64,000 nucleotides of DNA from Paracyclopina nana (taxonomy: Eukaryota; Arthropoda; Copepoda; Cyclopoida; Cyclopettidae), in the NCBI GenBank assembly GCA_019096065.1, contig JAGUCH010000001.1, positions 8,370,001-8,434,000 on the forward strand, read 5' to 3'. Of this stretch, positions 21,607 to 34,078 are shown piece by piece. The notes below the pieces were generated by a model. That model was not told where the DNA came from. It made no database searches and worked only from the letters and a program-made list of their open reading frames with translations. A program made the position numbers and the translations under genes. Position 1 is the first letter of the stretch; each line of letters begins with the position of its first letter.

Positions 21607-24600
21607 TCAACAATGCAATATGTATACCATATATCGGAGAAATAAAGTGATGCCTGCTTTGGGTCCCCAGCTCCTGCTTGCACTGCTTTCTTTTTCGATG
21701 ATCCCTAAAGTTGGCCATTCTTCTCACGATTACCTAATCCGGTATGAGTCCAAACCTAATGCGATAAGATAGATGGGAGAGGACGCGCACAATAGAAAAA
21801 CTATCCCACAATTTGCCTCTAATTGGTTCTTTACCGCCCTTATACTCTAGATGGGTCAACAGCATCCATAGCTTTCTTGCCACACCTTTGTTGACTCTTT
21901 TGTTAAGTGGAATCAGGTCATTCAATCGGTCATATCAGAGATAGCGCATTTAGCACGAGGATGACTGTTTACGAGTGACCTTTAATAAACAACATGCATT
22001 GTTTGGCCAGCTGAGTCAACATGAGCATCATAGCGTTTTTCTTCATAATTTTCTTCAAAGGAAAAGTGCTACATGAGGACTGCATAAAAGAGTCGTCAGA
22101 GATAAGGCCCAAATTGTGTAGTTTTGAACAGTAAAAAACACGCACTGCTGCTGCTGCTGCTGCGGATAATTAATTCATGCAAATTACTTACTATCGTCCA
22201 GCATGGAGTCTGCATATTCTGTCGTAAGGGCTGGCAAATACGAAGTCACATCCAGATCGTTGCTGCTCCTCACCGAGACCACCGAAGCTGCCGGACTTCG
22301 AATAGGGCTTCCACAATCAACGAAGTGGACCAATGCTAAAATACTATACTAGTAAATATGTGCCAAGAGTCGCCCGCGTGTAATGCGGGAATCTCGTCCA
22401 GTGTCAGTCTTTTTTTAGGGAAAAGGGACTTTTATGCTTGGCTGAACAGAATGACTAGATGATAATGCAGATCTAAGATTTCCTTCTGCCATCCGCAACA
22501 TCATCTCCTCTCAATTACAGCCGTCAATCTGCTAAAAGTTGAGTCTTTTCCCTCCTATACAGCATTGTAGGCTCACATTAATTTTTGGGAAACCAACAAA
22601 AGGATTGGGAATCATTATCATCACCCATGACGAAGGGGGAACTAAAGAGGAAGTAGGTTTTTTATTCATCAAACTTTTCTGCTTTGTTTCTGCAAAACCA
22701 AGAGTCATTTTGTAAAACACTTGACAAAAAGAGCTTTCTCGAAGCAAAAAGCAGGAACACCATCATTCATTAGAAAAAGAATCTTGAGTAAGCTGGGGGG
22801 TAGGGTCAATTTTTTATGCTTTCTTCCTCTTCCGGGTTGGTATAAAAAAATGATGACATTTTTGCTAATTATTTTCCATACAAAAGAAAGTCTGTTTCAG
22901 AGCTTACAAGCGCTCCGAGATTTTGGCGTGAGTCTTTTTCATGCTAAAGCAACTTATCAGCATTGCGCAAAATCTCATTTATGAGATTTTTTCTCTTTCC
23001 CTAAATATCAAAGCCACGACTGAGTTTCATCTGCATCAAGTGAGCATAAATTCACACTCCCTCGCTCGCAAGTCCATGCTACTTGGAATAATTTGTACGA
23101 GTCGAGCCTTTGTTATTCTGGCAACAAAAGAAGAAAATGCCCTTCAAACAGCACTAGCATCACTATTGATATTTGATGCAGAGCATAAATTGTAATGAGC
23201 TCAAAAATGCTGGCTCTTTTTGGTTGGTCGGGCGCGTGATTTTCTTATGATGTATGCCAATGAGACGTGAATTACTGCAGCATGAAAAGTGCTTCTTGAT
23301 GATCCTCACTGCAAATAGAAAAATCAATGCTCTGCTGCTTAGTAATGTATTTCCAAAGTTAAAGCGTTCCCCATGAGGAGCATTTTTTGATTTTCGTCAA
23401 ATTCTTGGAACGCTTTCCTGATCTCTATTATTGAAAAAAGGGGGACATATTGTGCAGTAATAGTGGAAAGTCACCCTTCTTCCAAGTCTATTAAGCAGAT
23501 TTTGCTATATTACGAGCACAAAACGAACGGGCAATTTGTTACGCAGGGACGGACTCGGCGGGCAGTAACAATATCTCAAAAAAGCTCTATTGGCATTTCC
23601 TAACAAAAAATATGGGGTGCGACTTTTCCTCGAGTTTAACAACTTACCCTTGAAAATGATCAGGAATTGAACTGTGCGCCTCATTTTCAAAACATGGTCA
23701 AAATGGCACTCAAGGGAAGATAGGGCGATGCGCGAGTGTCATGCATATACTTCTATAGTCCTCTCAGCGAACGCAAGGAGCCAACTAAAGCCGCCACCGT
23801 TTTTCGGATGACCATATCACTTTGGGTCCCAACTACAACGGGAGAAATTGCTCCGTAGAAAAACCGAAAGCCGCTTCCTGCAATAAATCTTCACCGTCCA
23901 TGCTAGTAAACCGTTTATTACGAGCTAGATATCGTTTTCAGAGACTATCTAACTCTTGGTTAGGTTTGTTTCTAGTATCATCAAATTGTTTAGCAATTAA
24001 GATTTCTGCCATGGTAAATGTTGCTCATATAACGCACTATTGGTAAGAAGTGATTATTCAATGTGCAACGTTAACCAGTTCGCCTTCAATATTTACAGAA
24101 TTTTTCAATCGAAAGTTACACGATGGGGTGTTTTTGAAGACAGTAGTAGCCCACTGTGCCATTGTCGTGGGATGAGGGTGTGGAAAGCTTAAGATGGTTA
24201 CAACTTGTACGTCTACTACGCAAGTGAAGCAAGCGCTGCTGTTCTTCTCGCAAGCAATTTTCTTGTTGTACAATGATTTGTCATTTTTTCTTCAACTTCC
24301 CTGACCAGCTGTCCCTATAAAGCTGAGCATATACGCATTTTGCAATTTTCTCCTTAGTATTATTGTCCTGATGCGGACTCTGCAAATTAAAAGTAAATAT
24401 ATTTATTCTAACGGCCATTAGGTATGAAAAGTACTATAAATTACGTTCGCAATAAGCTCATAATAGTTAATTTTCAAAGGTTCAACTAGGTGCATATTGG
24501 AAGACAAGGAAGTTGCAATAATGCACTTACGAGAATACTAATAAAGGGGGATCATTAGTTATATGTGTAAATCCTATAAAGATAAGCATCACGCGACAAA

Positions 24601-25614
24601 ACCTCTGGGGACTTCAGAAAGAAGCCATTTTCCAACCCTTTGGGATGACCAAATCGAGTTTATCCTCCTCCCCAAATTAGAGGTAGCTAAAAGACAAAGG
24701 CAAAACTTTCGTTCCGAAGAATAGCATGGCATGTTTGGAACGGTTGATCCAATAAAAATATGCAATGCGGACATTTGAAATTCTACAGGCTAAATTCCAC
24801 TTGCGAAGCTGTCTCATAGCATTCAATCGTAATTGGTTGGCAAAATATTTATGTGGTCTTGTCCTGAAAGAACATTCAATGGCACCAACGTTGCAGCTCC
24901 CAACCCAATTGCATTGCAAAAACTATCCATTTGTAAAGGTGCAGTCGCTATAGCAGATTATAGCATTTTAAATTGACAGTGCAAATCCAAGAAGAGGCCT
25001 TTGTGTATAAATATTACCTTATAAGCGTTCCAAAGTTTTCTGGTGCTCTCTTATTCCCCCGAGTAACTCGTGGATCATATGGGATATTCAGTATTCAAAT
25101 TTAGGACTGGCCATATAAACTGTCCAATTCCAAAGTGGAAGAAACTCATAATTTTATTACATATACCGAGGTGGGTGGCCAGTTTTTTACAGCACGAGTC
25201 CCACGAATTTTAGCTGTATACGCATACTATTGCAGTTTTGGCTGGAATAAGGAAAGCTACTTTCTCTCCGAGAAGATGCTTGAATTCATCATCGATGCTG
25301 CTATTTAGTGATACTAGAGAATGCCTGTACACCTCTTCAATTATTATTAGAGCATGGGAAAAATCCATCTTCTTCACTTGTCGAAAAGCACTCAACCTTT
25401 GGAAACTGAACTCAATGGACGAAGAACCCTTTTATTGATCCAGAAAGGTGCGCAAGCTGAAAATTTCTTTTTACTCCTCAGTTGTTTTGAGGTGATTATT
25501 TATTTGACTGATTGATTATGAACGAGGTTGCGCGATACTATCAACTAACATTGAGAGTAGCTCCGTCTAATCAATATACATGCATTGAAAACCTTCCTGC
25601 CTCAGAATTCAAAA
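21607..25614. other. About 4 kb with no recognised gene
   Basis: I found no open frame with a recognisable domain or consistent splice pattern on either strand. The only local structure noted is a (CTG)n run near 22146-22163. The stretch may hold regulatory DNA or unrecognised exons. Confidence 0.45.
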
Positions 25615-26735
25615 ATGTCGGTGAAACTGAACAAAATGGAGAAGCTCCTCGTGAGAGCAGTGATAGAAAATACAATTGATCAATTGGCAATTGTGGGAGG
25701 CACAATTCAATTGTCTTTGCCAACGCACAGCCTATCTACGGCCTACGTTCATCAAAATGCAACCAACAAGCCACTGAAAGAACTGATTCTGAAAGAAAAC
25801 AAGCAGTATCAAAAGCAGAAAAAGAGGCTGAACATGTCAGAAATGGCACTGAGGTTGCTCTCAACTGAAACTAATTATGTGCAAAGCGTGCTTGAGGAAA
25901 CCCTGGAAGAAGTGGAGGATTCTGGTACATTTTCGGCTTTATTGGAATCCGTGAGCAAAAGCAGGGAAAGGAACAGAGAAAAAACCTTGATAGGGTAACC
26001 TTCTGGCCATCTTTCACAGAATGTGAATTAATAAAAAATACATTCCATTTAAGGGAGGAAGAATTGCACTGCAGGGAAGAAAACAGTAGGCTACGAGACG
26101 AGGTCGACGAGGCCAAGTCATCCTATGAAAATGATGTTGACAAGCAAAGCATGGAAGTGGCCAACCTAAAGGATGCTCTACTAGAAGCCAGGAGAGCTTC
26201 CAAAGGCCAAGAGATCTACACGGAGCAGCTTGAACATGTGAGAGAAGAAGAAAGCATCAGAGTCATGAACAAACGAGAGACTGACCTGATGACCGAGATG
26301 AACAGGCTAAAGACTGAAATTGCTCACGAGAACAGAGTCAACATGGAGATTGAGAGTTGGCTCAGAGACAGGCACAGATACCTAACCAACCTGCATGCAA
26401 TCTGGACCAAAAAGCTGAGAGACGATGTGGCCTCCAAAGAAGCTGAATTGCAAAAGCTCAAGGATGCAAGGGACTATGATAAGCAGGCTCTGTCTGCAGC
26501 CAGAGAACGATATGCGGAGGCAAAACGCTTTATTGATAAAACCAAAGAGCAGATGCAGGTCATCCAGAGAGCCAAAGAGCAGCAGGCGCTGGAAATACGA
26601 GCCGCTGTGAAGATTCAATCGTGGTGGAAAATGCTCATGGTCAAAAAATGCCTAGGGCCTTACAAAAAGAAAAAGAAGCCTACCGACTCCTCGGGAAAGG
26701 GGGATGCCAAGAACGCGAAAGGAAAGAAAAAATGA
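25615..26735 (+). CDS. DRC9/IQCG-like axonemal protein (nexin-dynein regulatory complex)
   Basis: Two exons (25615-25994, 26054-26735) join in phase 2 to about 353 residues. The protein is almost all charged coiled coil. Near the end comes one IQ motif, AAVKIQSWWKMLMVKKCLG, then a Lys/Gly-rich tail (KKKKKP..GKGDAKNAKGKKK). IQ motif plus basic tail at the very C-terminus is the signature of IQCG/DRC9. DRC9 binds calmodulin and is part of the nexin-dynein regulatory complex that controls ciliary beating. Human IQCG is 443 residues; this model lacks about 90 N-terminal residues, so a 5' exon may be missing. The start used is the ATG at 25615. An AATAAA follows at about 26753. Confidence 0.82.
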
Positions 26736-26845
26736 GCGCTGCATTAAACGCAAAATAAAAATTCTCACAACAGCCAACCTCTCTCGTCGATCGTCTCGAT
26801 TCGTCAATTTATTGTGCTACTTCAAAGTTTGATCAACTTTTTGTA

Positions 26846-28532
26846 CTAATTCCTCGTGGCTTGGCAGGTCATGACGATGAAAAAGCTAATGGCAAAGGCT
26901 GTCACTGCTGCCCAGCTTGTAGGATCATGTTGGACGTCGGAAAAGTTGGCAAAAAATAGAGCCACTGCCTCAATCGAGGTTTTTATCACTGCCACTATTA
27001 CTGGCCTGTTTGAAAAAGGCCTCTCTTGGCTCGATTTGATCACAACTACGACAATCAAAGCATTGTTGATGAACCCAAAAAGTGAAATCACAATGGGAAG
27101 CCACCAGGATTGTTGGGGCCATTCCGGATACTCTTGAATTGCGCAGAGTCCTTCAGTAAGTATGCATAATTGTTAGCACATTGATGCTTTACATGAATGA
27201 CTCACCTATCACAGAGGCCAAAAGTCCTCCCATACCCTGCCATGCGAGAAACAAAGGCCACTGGTGAGCCTTCCCAACACTTGTAACAACGACTGCTGAA
27301 GACATGGCCAATATTCCAATGCTGGCCAAAAATATGCCCAGAAATCCTTTGCCTTCAGCCTGAATGGCACTATTTGTGATGGGCCAATCAAGCATGGGAT
27401 CTTGGCCTCTTGACAGCCAAGTTTGCGTAATCGGCTCCGAAGACCAAAATTGGGACGAGTAGGCCAACACACCAGTAGCCCAAAAAACAAACAGCAATAA
27501 GGACGCTCCAACGCTGAAGGGACTCCTGCAAACACAATAGAAACGCCCGTTTTTTCTAGTAAGTATTTCCACTTTGATTACCTCCTAGTAAGGCTCTCAA
27601 CCATGAATATCACAATAGGTATGGCATAGTAGAACACTGAGGTCACTTCTACGCCAAGTAGGTGGTTATGGTCTATGCTCATCCACGATGCTGTTGCTAT
27701 GCTTGTAAGAATTCCCTAGAAAAGATTTCTATATGCCATAATTTTGATTAAGGCCTCCACTCACTGAGCAAATGGGTACACAATGACCCCCTTCATGGCA
27801 AATGATTCTCTTGCCAATCCACACAAAAGGCACACTAATGACGATCTGAAATGAAGCTCTCCAAAAGACGAGGCTCCATGATGATGGCCTGCCGTCAGCC
27901 TCAGGACTCACACTCATCGCGAAAATCGATAGCATCGACACCGCAGCAATGAGGAAAAAGTCTTGGACCTGTACGAGTTTTTTCCACAGAAGACTTTTGA
28001 AATTGGCAAACTTTTCAGAAAGCTGCCTGTCACGTCGCTCTTGTTGCTGATCTTCTTCGGCCATAAATTGCACTGACTCTTGAGGTCTGAAAAGAGACTG
28101 CAATGTACTCCCTAACATCAGCGCAAATTGCAAGACTCACTGTTCTTTGGTGTCGTTTTTTGGTGTGCTCATAATTAGCTGAGAGCCGTTTTCTGCTTCT
28201 GGAGAATGCGCAATGTCCATGCTGATCTCCAACGCAGAAGTGACTCCTTTTCTGTCTTCCGTATCATTTTCTTGATCTACTAAAGTAGACGTATCACTCA
28301 GCTCGTCAAAGCTTCCATAGTTCATGGTCCAGTTGAGAGTGTTGCTGTCGTCATCTTTGGTACTGAAGTAAATGGTACTGCAAGACCTGGCTGTGTGGAA
28401 AGAGCCGATTGTGTTTGTGGATGACGACCCATTCAAAGTATTGGCCGAAATGCACGAGCCAAAAATGGTGGTCGACGATCTGGAGCTTTTCAGTGAGCCA
28501 TAAATAGTGGATTTGGAGTCGCGCAAGCTCAT
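26846..28532 (-). CDS. EamA/DMT-superfamily (SLC35-like) ten-TM transporter
   Basis: Five exons fit in phase: 28141-28532, 27765-28086, 27582-27715, 27206-27525 and 26846-27150, about 490 residues. The first ~150 residues are Ser/Thr-rich and probably disordered. Ten hydrophobic helices follow, including FFLIAAVSMLSIFAMSV, SLVFWRASFQIVISVPFVWI, VTSVFYYAIPIVIFMVESL and WWLPIVISLFGFINNALIVV. The LVFWRASFQ..SVPF helix followed by the GILTSIATASW..VTSVFYYAIP pair resembles the first EamA repeat of SLC35G-type proteins. Substrate unknown. The first coding base sits directly after an acceptor (TTTATTGCAG|ATG), so there is a 5' UTR intron. The first coding intron is read as 54 nt using the second of two possible acceptors, because only that one keeps frame. 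Confidence 0.72.
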
Positions 28533-29860
28533 CTGCAATAAATCTTTAATTGAAGTTGAGCAGATAAGTGAAGAGCAGTTTCTTACCACGAGGCTGTGTT
28601 GTGAAGGTTTTATTGCTGCTGTTATTGTTGACTCAGCTATTATGTAGCTTGCCTCCTTTAGCTGCACCCGCTGGAAGCAACAGGTTCCATGTGTTCATAA
28701 CTTTGAGCCCAGCCAAAACGAGCTCGTACAGCACACAACGTTCACTGTGCATGTGGGAATACGAAGCCCAATTATTTCTACTCTGTCAACTGCTTGCTAC
28801 ATTCAGAGGCAGGAAATGTGAGGAGGCCCCATAATTGTAAAAGTATGCCTACTGTTAGCATGACCTACTGCTGCAATGCGTAATTAGGCAATTGGATGTG
28901 TTGTCACGCAACCTAGATGCAAGGGCAACAAACATAGACTCGTGTTATATAAACCGATATGGACGTAGTTCGCGTGAACGTCTCATTTACCTTGAGTGAT
29001 TCGAGCAGCGTGATTTCTTTATAGCTTTCCTTATTCTGCTGTTTCAATTTACCAACTATCTTTGATATTTCTTTTGTGGCAAAGAAACAAGCTGTAATGT
29101 GCTGCCAGAATACTTTGAAAAGGGCAGGGTTATTTTTTCATATTTGCAGATCTTGGATGGTAGAGAGTTTTTGTAGCGAGTTTTTCTAATCCGCTTTAGA
29201 GTCACATTTATCCAAGGCTTGCACTAAATACCATAGAGCTCCTTAGTGATATGAAAAAGCAAAAAATACCTCTTTCAAAACTCGCGTAAAAATATCGTAG
29301 CTCTAAAAAATATGCCAGAAATTAGTAATCGTTTAAGCTTTTAGGCAAGTTTTGAACAAAAGGTGTTCTTGGCAACAATAGGCTTTTCAGCTTACAAAAT
29401 AAAGCTCAGTATGAAGCCAATATTCGACGAAAAACAGTGAGATTTTTTCGAGACGTCTAATTTGATGAATTTGACACGTTAGCGAGTACATGCAAATCAA
29501 ATTACCAATTCTTCTTGTCACTCCTTAGTAAGGTACGATCAACGATCGAGTTGCAGGTAGTTGCTCAAGTAAGAAAGGAAGCTTGCCAATTGACAACTAT
29601 ATGTCTTTTCTTACTGAAAGTGAGGAGCCCTTTTAGAATAATAAAAAATAGGAGAGGCTTTTATGTGCCCAAAGATAAAATACATCATGCTTAAGCAGCA
29701 TGCGAGATCTTTGTCTAAACAGCTCTTAAAAAGTGAAGCCTCATAGGAAAGCTCTCTTGCCATCGCCATCCTCATACCAACTCGGAGCTCTCAGTTTCAG
29801 CTCACTCCTCATGCTATGATAATCTAGTCGTTCGGCAACTAAGAAAAAAGGACTATAGTC
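28533..29860. other. Intergenic, divergent promoters
   Basis: Lies between the transporter (minus) and the small membrane protein (plus), so it should hold both promoters and the 5' UTR exon of the transporter. No domain-bearing frame or repeat recognised. Confidence 0.5.
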
Positions 29861-30646
29861 ATGAACACGACTGAAACGAATTTAACCAAGGCAATGGAGG
29901 TGAGCTTGCGGATCGCTGAAGTTGACGGACTTTTTGAGGGGTTTGAGGCAGAAACCTTCGGAGCTGCAGGAATGCCACAGACAAAAAATCTGGATACGGC
30001 CATAGCACATTTCTTCGTCTTCTTGGTAATTTTTCTTTTAAAAAAGCCGTGTTCTTCGAGATCGAGATTGGGCAAGGTTCATTATGTGATCATTAACATT
30101 TATTTGCTTATCTCTTGCGTCGAAAAAACAAAAGAAACCTCTTAATCAGGCTAATTATTCACTTATCGAAGAAACTGCTTTTGTTTCAATTTTGCGACTA
30201 AGAACTTAACCAGTGTACTTTGAAAATTCCAATTCTAGGCTGCTCTGACTTGTGTCTGCTGCCTATTTTGCTACTTGGGATGGTATTGCTCGAGCACACA
30301 TTTTGCTAACGTCAACTCAGTACAGGTTAATAGGACACGCGTCTCAACAAGTCACTCACACAAGCAAGACGCCTCTGGCTGCTACCTAACGGATGTGGCA
30401 GGCTCAATCTCAAATGTTCAAGAAGCTGAAGAAGACGAGAAACGATTTGTAGACTACCAGAAGCAGGTCAGGGCAAGTCTGAGGCAAAGCTGGAAATCTG
30501 ATCCTGCACAAGTACGTCTTATTCGTGGAAATACAGTCACTGTAGCCAACTTGGGAGCCCGGCCAAAAAAACAATATTTAACTTCTTCGATAAGCTCGTT
30601 CACTCGGTTCACATGCGACCGACACGAGTCCGAAACAGCTGTTTGA
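29861..30646 (+). CDS. Small single-pass membrane protein, unknown function
   Basis: Two exons (29861-30025, 30239-30646) join in phase 0 to give about 190 residues. The junction falls inside a hydrophobic segment: AIAHFFVFL from exon 1 and AALTCVCCLFCYLGWYC from exon 2 together make one cysteine-rich TM helix (residues ~47-75). There is no signal peptide, so a type II or III orientation is likely. The C-terminal part is polar, with an acidic EAEEDEKRF stretch and RQSWKSDPAQVRLIRG. I know no matching family. A possible GT after SVQ (about 30325) could start another intron. The clean fit of two half-helices is the main support. Confidence 0.5.
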
Positions 30647-30856
30647 ACGGATCTACCCAATACGTATATGTAGAATAAAAGATGTGAATTACCAAAACGC
30701 CTACAATTAATTTTAAAAGCTAAACGACGAGCCCTCATTTTCTCAAGCTTTGAATTATCTTTAGTAGCAGAACGAACAAGCCATGACCAACTTTCCATCA
30801 GCGAAGACTAAGCTAGAAAGCAAACTTTTACCCTTAATGTCGCAAAGCAAGTATCA

Positions 30857-31432
30857 GGAAAATAGCGGGCATGGGTAAAGCGTTAAAACGATACATCGAT
30901 TAATCGCAAAATATTCGCACCTATGTGTGAATATTTGCGTTTTATTTTTATGGTCAATTTCTCGTTTTACTTTGGGGTAAAACGATAAAAGGGTGACCTG
31001 ACTATGCTAAAAAGTCAAGTTACGTCTCTTGACTATGCTGATTTTGCTTGTTGGAACCGGGCCATTAGCTCAAAACTTTATATCACCATGCTTTGCTAGC
31101 TATCATCTAGCTAAATAATTTTCTTTCTTGAGCTTTGATTTGCTTTTTGCTGTATTACTCTTGGTATTACTGAAAAAAGTGCAAAAATTACATCTGGTCA
31201 CCATGCCTATACATATACAAAGTAACAATAGGTCTATGGTATAGCATAGTGATCCCAATTTCACTTTGTAGTATGATAAGAAAAATTCCATTTTATCGTT
31301 TTACCCCGAAGTAAAACGAGAAATTGACCACCAAAATAAAGCGCAAAATTTCACACCTAAGCGCGAATATTTATCATTTTCTCGATTTATCGCTTATTTG
31401 CTTTATCTCTTTACCCATGCCGGGAAAATAGC
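30857..31432. mobile_element. Mutator-like MITE with long terminal inverted repeats and 10-bp target duplication
   Basis: Inverted arms at 30867-30990 and 31291-31422 share long stretches: GGCATGGGTAAAG at the outer tips and GTCAATTTCTCGTTTTACTT and TAAAACGATAAAA further in. The element (30867-31422, 556 bp) is flanked on both sides by GGAAAATAGC (30857-30866 and 31423-31432), a 10-bp direct repeat. Long arms and a 9-11-bp duplication are typical of Mutator-like elements. No transposase is encoded. A second repeat family (about 30994-31060) lies inside it. Confidence 0.85.
30994..31060. repeat. Interspersed repeat copy 1 (CCCGGTTCCAACAAG family)
   Basis: TGACCTGACTATGCTAAAAA followed by GTCAAGTTACGTCTCT is shared with 59494-59530, and it ends CTTGTTGGAACCGGGC, the reverse complement of sequence at 58318 and 59410. 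It is nested in the Mutator-like MITE. Confidence 0.75.
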
Positions 31433-32332
31433 TGTAAAAAAAGCAATGTGGAGTTGGACTCCACAGGTCTTGAAGGGAGATTTGTTGGCAGATGCAAGTA
31501 AAAATTATCGATTTTCATTTACTTTCCGACAAACTTGGTCAGTACTTAACAAAACGAATCAACTGTATTAAATTCGTAGCTATTGAAATAGCTCTCCATT
31601 TATCTCCACTCTTTGCAAAATGTACATTAGAAACCTTATAAAGAATTGGAACTTGGTGGGCTTTCCATGCATAGGAAAATATTTTGAAATTATGTTCTGA
31701 GCCTGAGTTGGTTGTGAGCATAAAATGCTGTCAAAATACGATGCGAGCACTTAGTCCTCAAAAACAAATTACCTTTGTTCATAGGCAGGATATTTGCTCA
31801 AGAACTAGGCGACTTAAAGATCTACTATGTCAAGTGCCTTATACAATACAACTAAAAACTACAGGGAGCAGGTTGGAAACAGCTGAGAAGATACTCCAGA
31901 AGTATCAATGCACTGTTAACTCGCAGCATGGGGATGAATGTGATAAAAAAACCTAAGAGGTGCCAATCTATGATTTAAATTGTATCTGAACTTGCTGGAC
32001 TGTAAGGCCTTTCAATTTTTTCCAGGCCTTGACGTATAAGACGAGCCCAATTTTTTTCTATTCAACGGCAATTTCTGTCAAGAAAACACTAAAACGATTA
32101 CAATTATCATCTTATTTTTCATCATGAAACCTGGAGAAAAGAGGAAGCTTTTACAAAACATCAAATGTGTACACTCATAAAATGACAAGCTTGCTAGTTT
32201 TTAGCCCTTCCAATATTTTGAAGTTTACTTTGTACGTAACTCAGATAAGTTAGTGCTGTTTTTAAGGACTACAAAATTAATGCGAGGTTGCGTGTTTCTC
32301 GCAGGGTGGTTACACAGCAAAAATAGTAAAAT
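31433..32332. other. Intergenic, nothing recognised
   Basis: An AT-rich stretch between the MITE and the galactosyltransferase. A plus-strand frame at 31684-31956 shows no domain or signal peptide and is not called. Confidence 0.45.
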
Positions 32333-33407
32333 ATGTGGCTTGTGTTGCTCGTTTGGGTTGGTTTTTGTAAAGCCTTTCAGCTTGTTGATTTGGACAACGT
32401 CTCAGTGAGAATTGAAGGTCCAAAATGTGACCCAGATATCCCCGATGATCTCGTCCTCATTGTTCACAGTGCGCCCCAGAACTCAGGATTGAGGCAAGCA
32501 ATCCGGCAATCTTGGGGCTCTGACCTATCAAGAATTTTCATAGTTGCCTCCAATCCAGATTTCAATAATCAGATTTCCCAGGAAAGTGACCAATTTGGGG
32601 ACATTTTCCAACCCGACTTCCAAGATGCCTATAGAAATCTGACCTACAAACATTTGGCTGGTTATTGGTAAAAACTTATTTTATCTTCCTTTAATGCGTG
32701 ACCTGAATTTCGTATGAAATTTTTAGGTGGGTTTCCCAGTATTGCAGTTCAGCGAAATATGTGTTGAAAACTGACGATGACCAGTTCGTAGATGTCAACC
32801 ATTTGAGGCATTTTTTGCGACATTACATCAGCCTAGTAAATCGGCCATATTTTCTTTGTTATTTGATCGAGGGAGAGGCTCCGAAACGAGACAAATCCAA
32901 TAAGTGGTTTGTGTCACCACAGGAATATAGCCAAGCGGAGTATCCAGATTATTGCAGCGGTTGGGCATACGTAACGTCCATCTCAACAATAAGCAGCATT
33001 TTGGGTTCGCTTTGCTATTTAGAGCTGCGTATTTTTCCTCCGGCTTCCCTAATGCTATCTCTCCAATTGCAGAGAAATCCAGATCCGAGAGCTACTTTTG
33101 GATTGACGATCTTCATGTGACGGGTACTTTGGCCTCCAAACTTGAGGGTATCAAGTACTACAATTGGCGGCAAAACTTTTTGTCAGAGCATGCTCAGTAC
33201 AAAGAAGCCTTTCTCAAGGGTAAAATGTTGCATCCAGAAGTAATGGTTGCTTCGGATCTGGAGCCTCAAGAAATAGTACATGTTGCGGAAAAATTCGCCA
33301 AGTGCAACCAAATGCGCTGCTACGACCAAATCTACAACAGTGAGGAAAATAAAGCCCTCATGAGGCCAGCAATCAGTGAATCAAGGCGAAGCCGGACTGA
33401 ATTATAG
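32333..33407 (+). CDS. Beta-1,3-galactosyltransferase-like enzyme (GT31)
   Basis: Three exons (32333-32667, 32727-33028, 33073-33407) give about 323 residues. The N-terminus is a short hydrophobic signal or anchor (MWLVLLVWVGFCKAF). GT31 motifs follow in order: LRQAIRQSWG; DFQDAYRNLTYKHL; WWVSQYCSSAKYVLKTDDDQF with the DxD metal site; YPDYCSGWAYV; and WIDDLHVTGTLAS, which replaces the usual EDVxxG. The 44-nt second intron is needed to join CYLEL to KSRSESYFWIDD; without it the frame stops early. The enzyme should add galactose (or a related sugar) in beta-1,3 linkage in the Golgi. It is somewhat short for the family, with almost no stem. AATAAA at about 33482. Confidence 0.88.
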
Positions 33408-34078
33408 AGCTTTTTATTTCCAGAGAAACTTAAAATGTGTTGGCTCGAATTATCACCACCACTAACACCTCTTTTTCTTAAATAAAAAATATGAGTATAT
33501 CTATATATAGAAAAGTAAGCTATAAGAGTAGAATTTGTACAGTTAAACAACATGGAATTTAGGAGGGAGTCCCATAGCCATTTCTTTTAAGTATTGAAGT
33601 TCTAAAGTTTTTTGTGTGCACTCATGAGTTACAGCAGAAATTGGCAAAATTTCTATAACTGGGATACGATGTATTGTAAAAAAAGTTGAACCCTATCACC
33701 GATAATCAACAGCATAATAATAATGTTACATGGTAATGTAGATATCTTAGAAATCACAACAACAAAATGACGGATGAATGCCAACAAGCCACCTCTGAAA
33801 TGTGTCAAGTCCAATGGAGTCGTCATGAGTAGTTGTAGTTCGTACGTAGTTGTGTAATGCCAACGTGGCATCATAGGTGGCTTGTTCGCACCAATAATTT
33901 CACAATATACTACAGCATAATAATGGGGTACGTCGTGGGAAAAGCACCAAATGTAAACTGACTTTTTAGTAATAATGATTGTTAGGCGGGCTCGCGGCAA
34001 CAGCAGAAAATATCTGGTGGAGTAATTGAATCGAAAAATATCACAGCTTCAGTTGTTGCTATACAGTATTGATGATTT
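33408..34078. other. 3' flanks of two convergent genes
   Basis: Holds the 3' ends of the galactosyltransferase (plus) and the zinc-finger gene (minus). It is AT-rich and has no convincing coding frame. Confidence 0.55.

Noticed and set aside
28087-28097. First acceptor (CATTGCAG) for the transporter's second coding exon
   Set aside because: It would put the next exon out of frame; the acceptor 11 bp further downstream keeps the phase.
31684-31956. 90-codon frame between the MITE and the galactosyltransferase
   Set aside because: No signal, TM or domain, and no splice partner.
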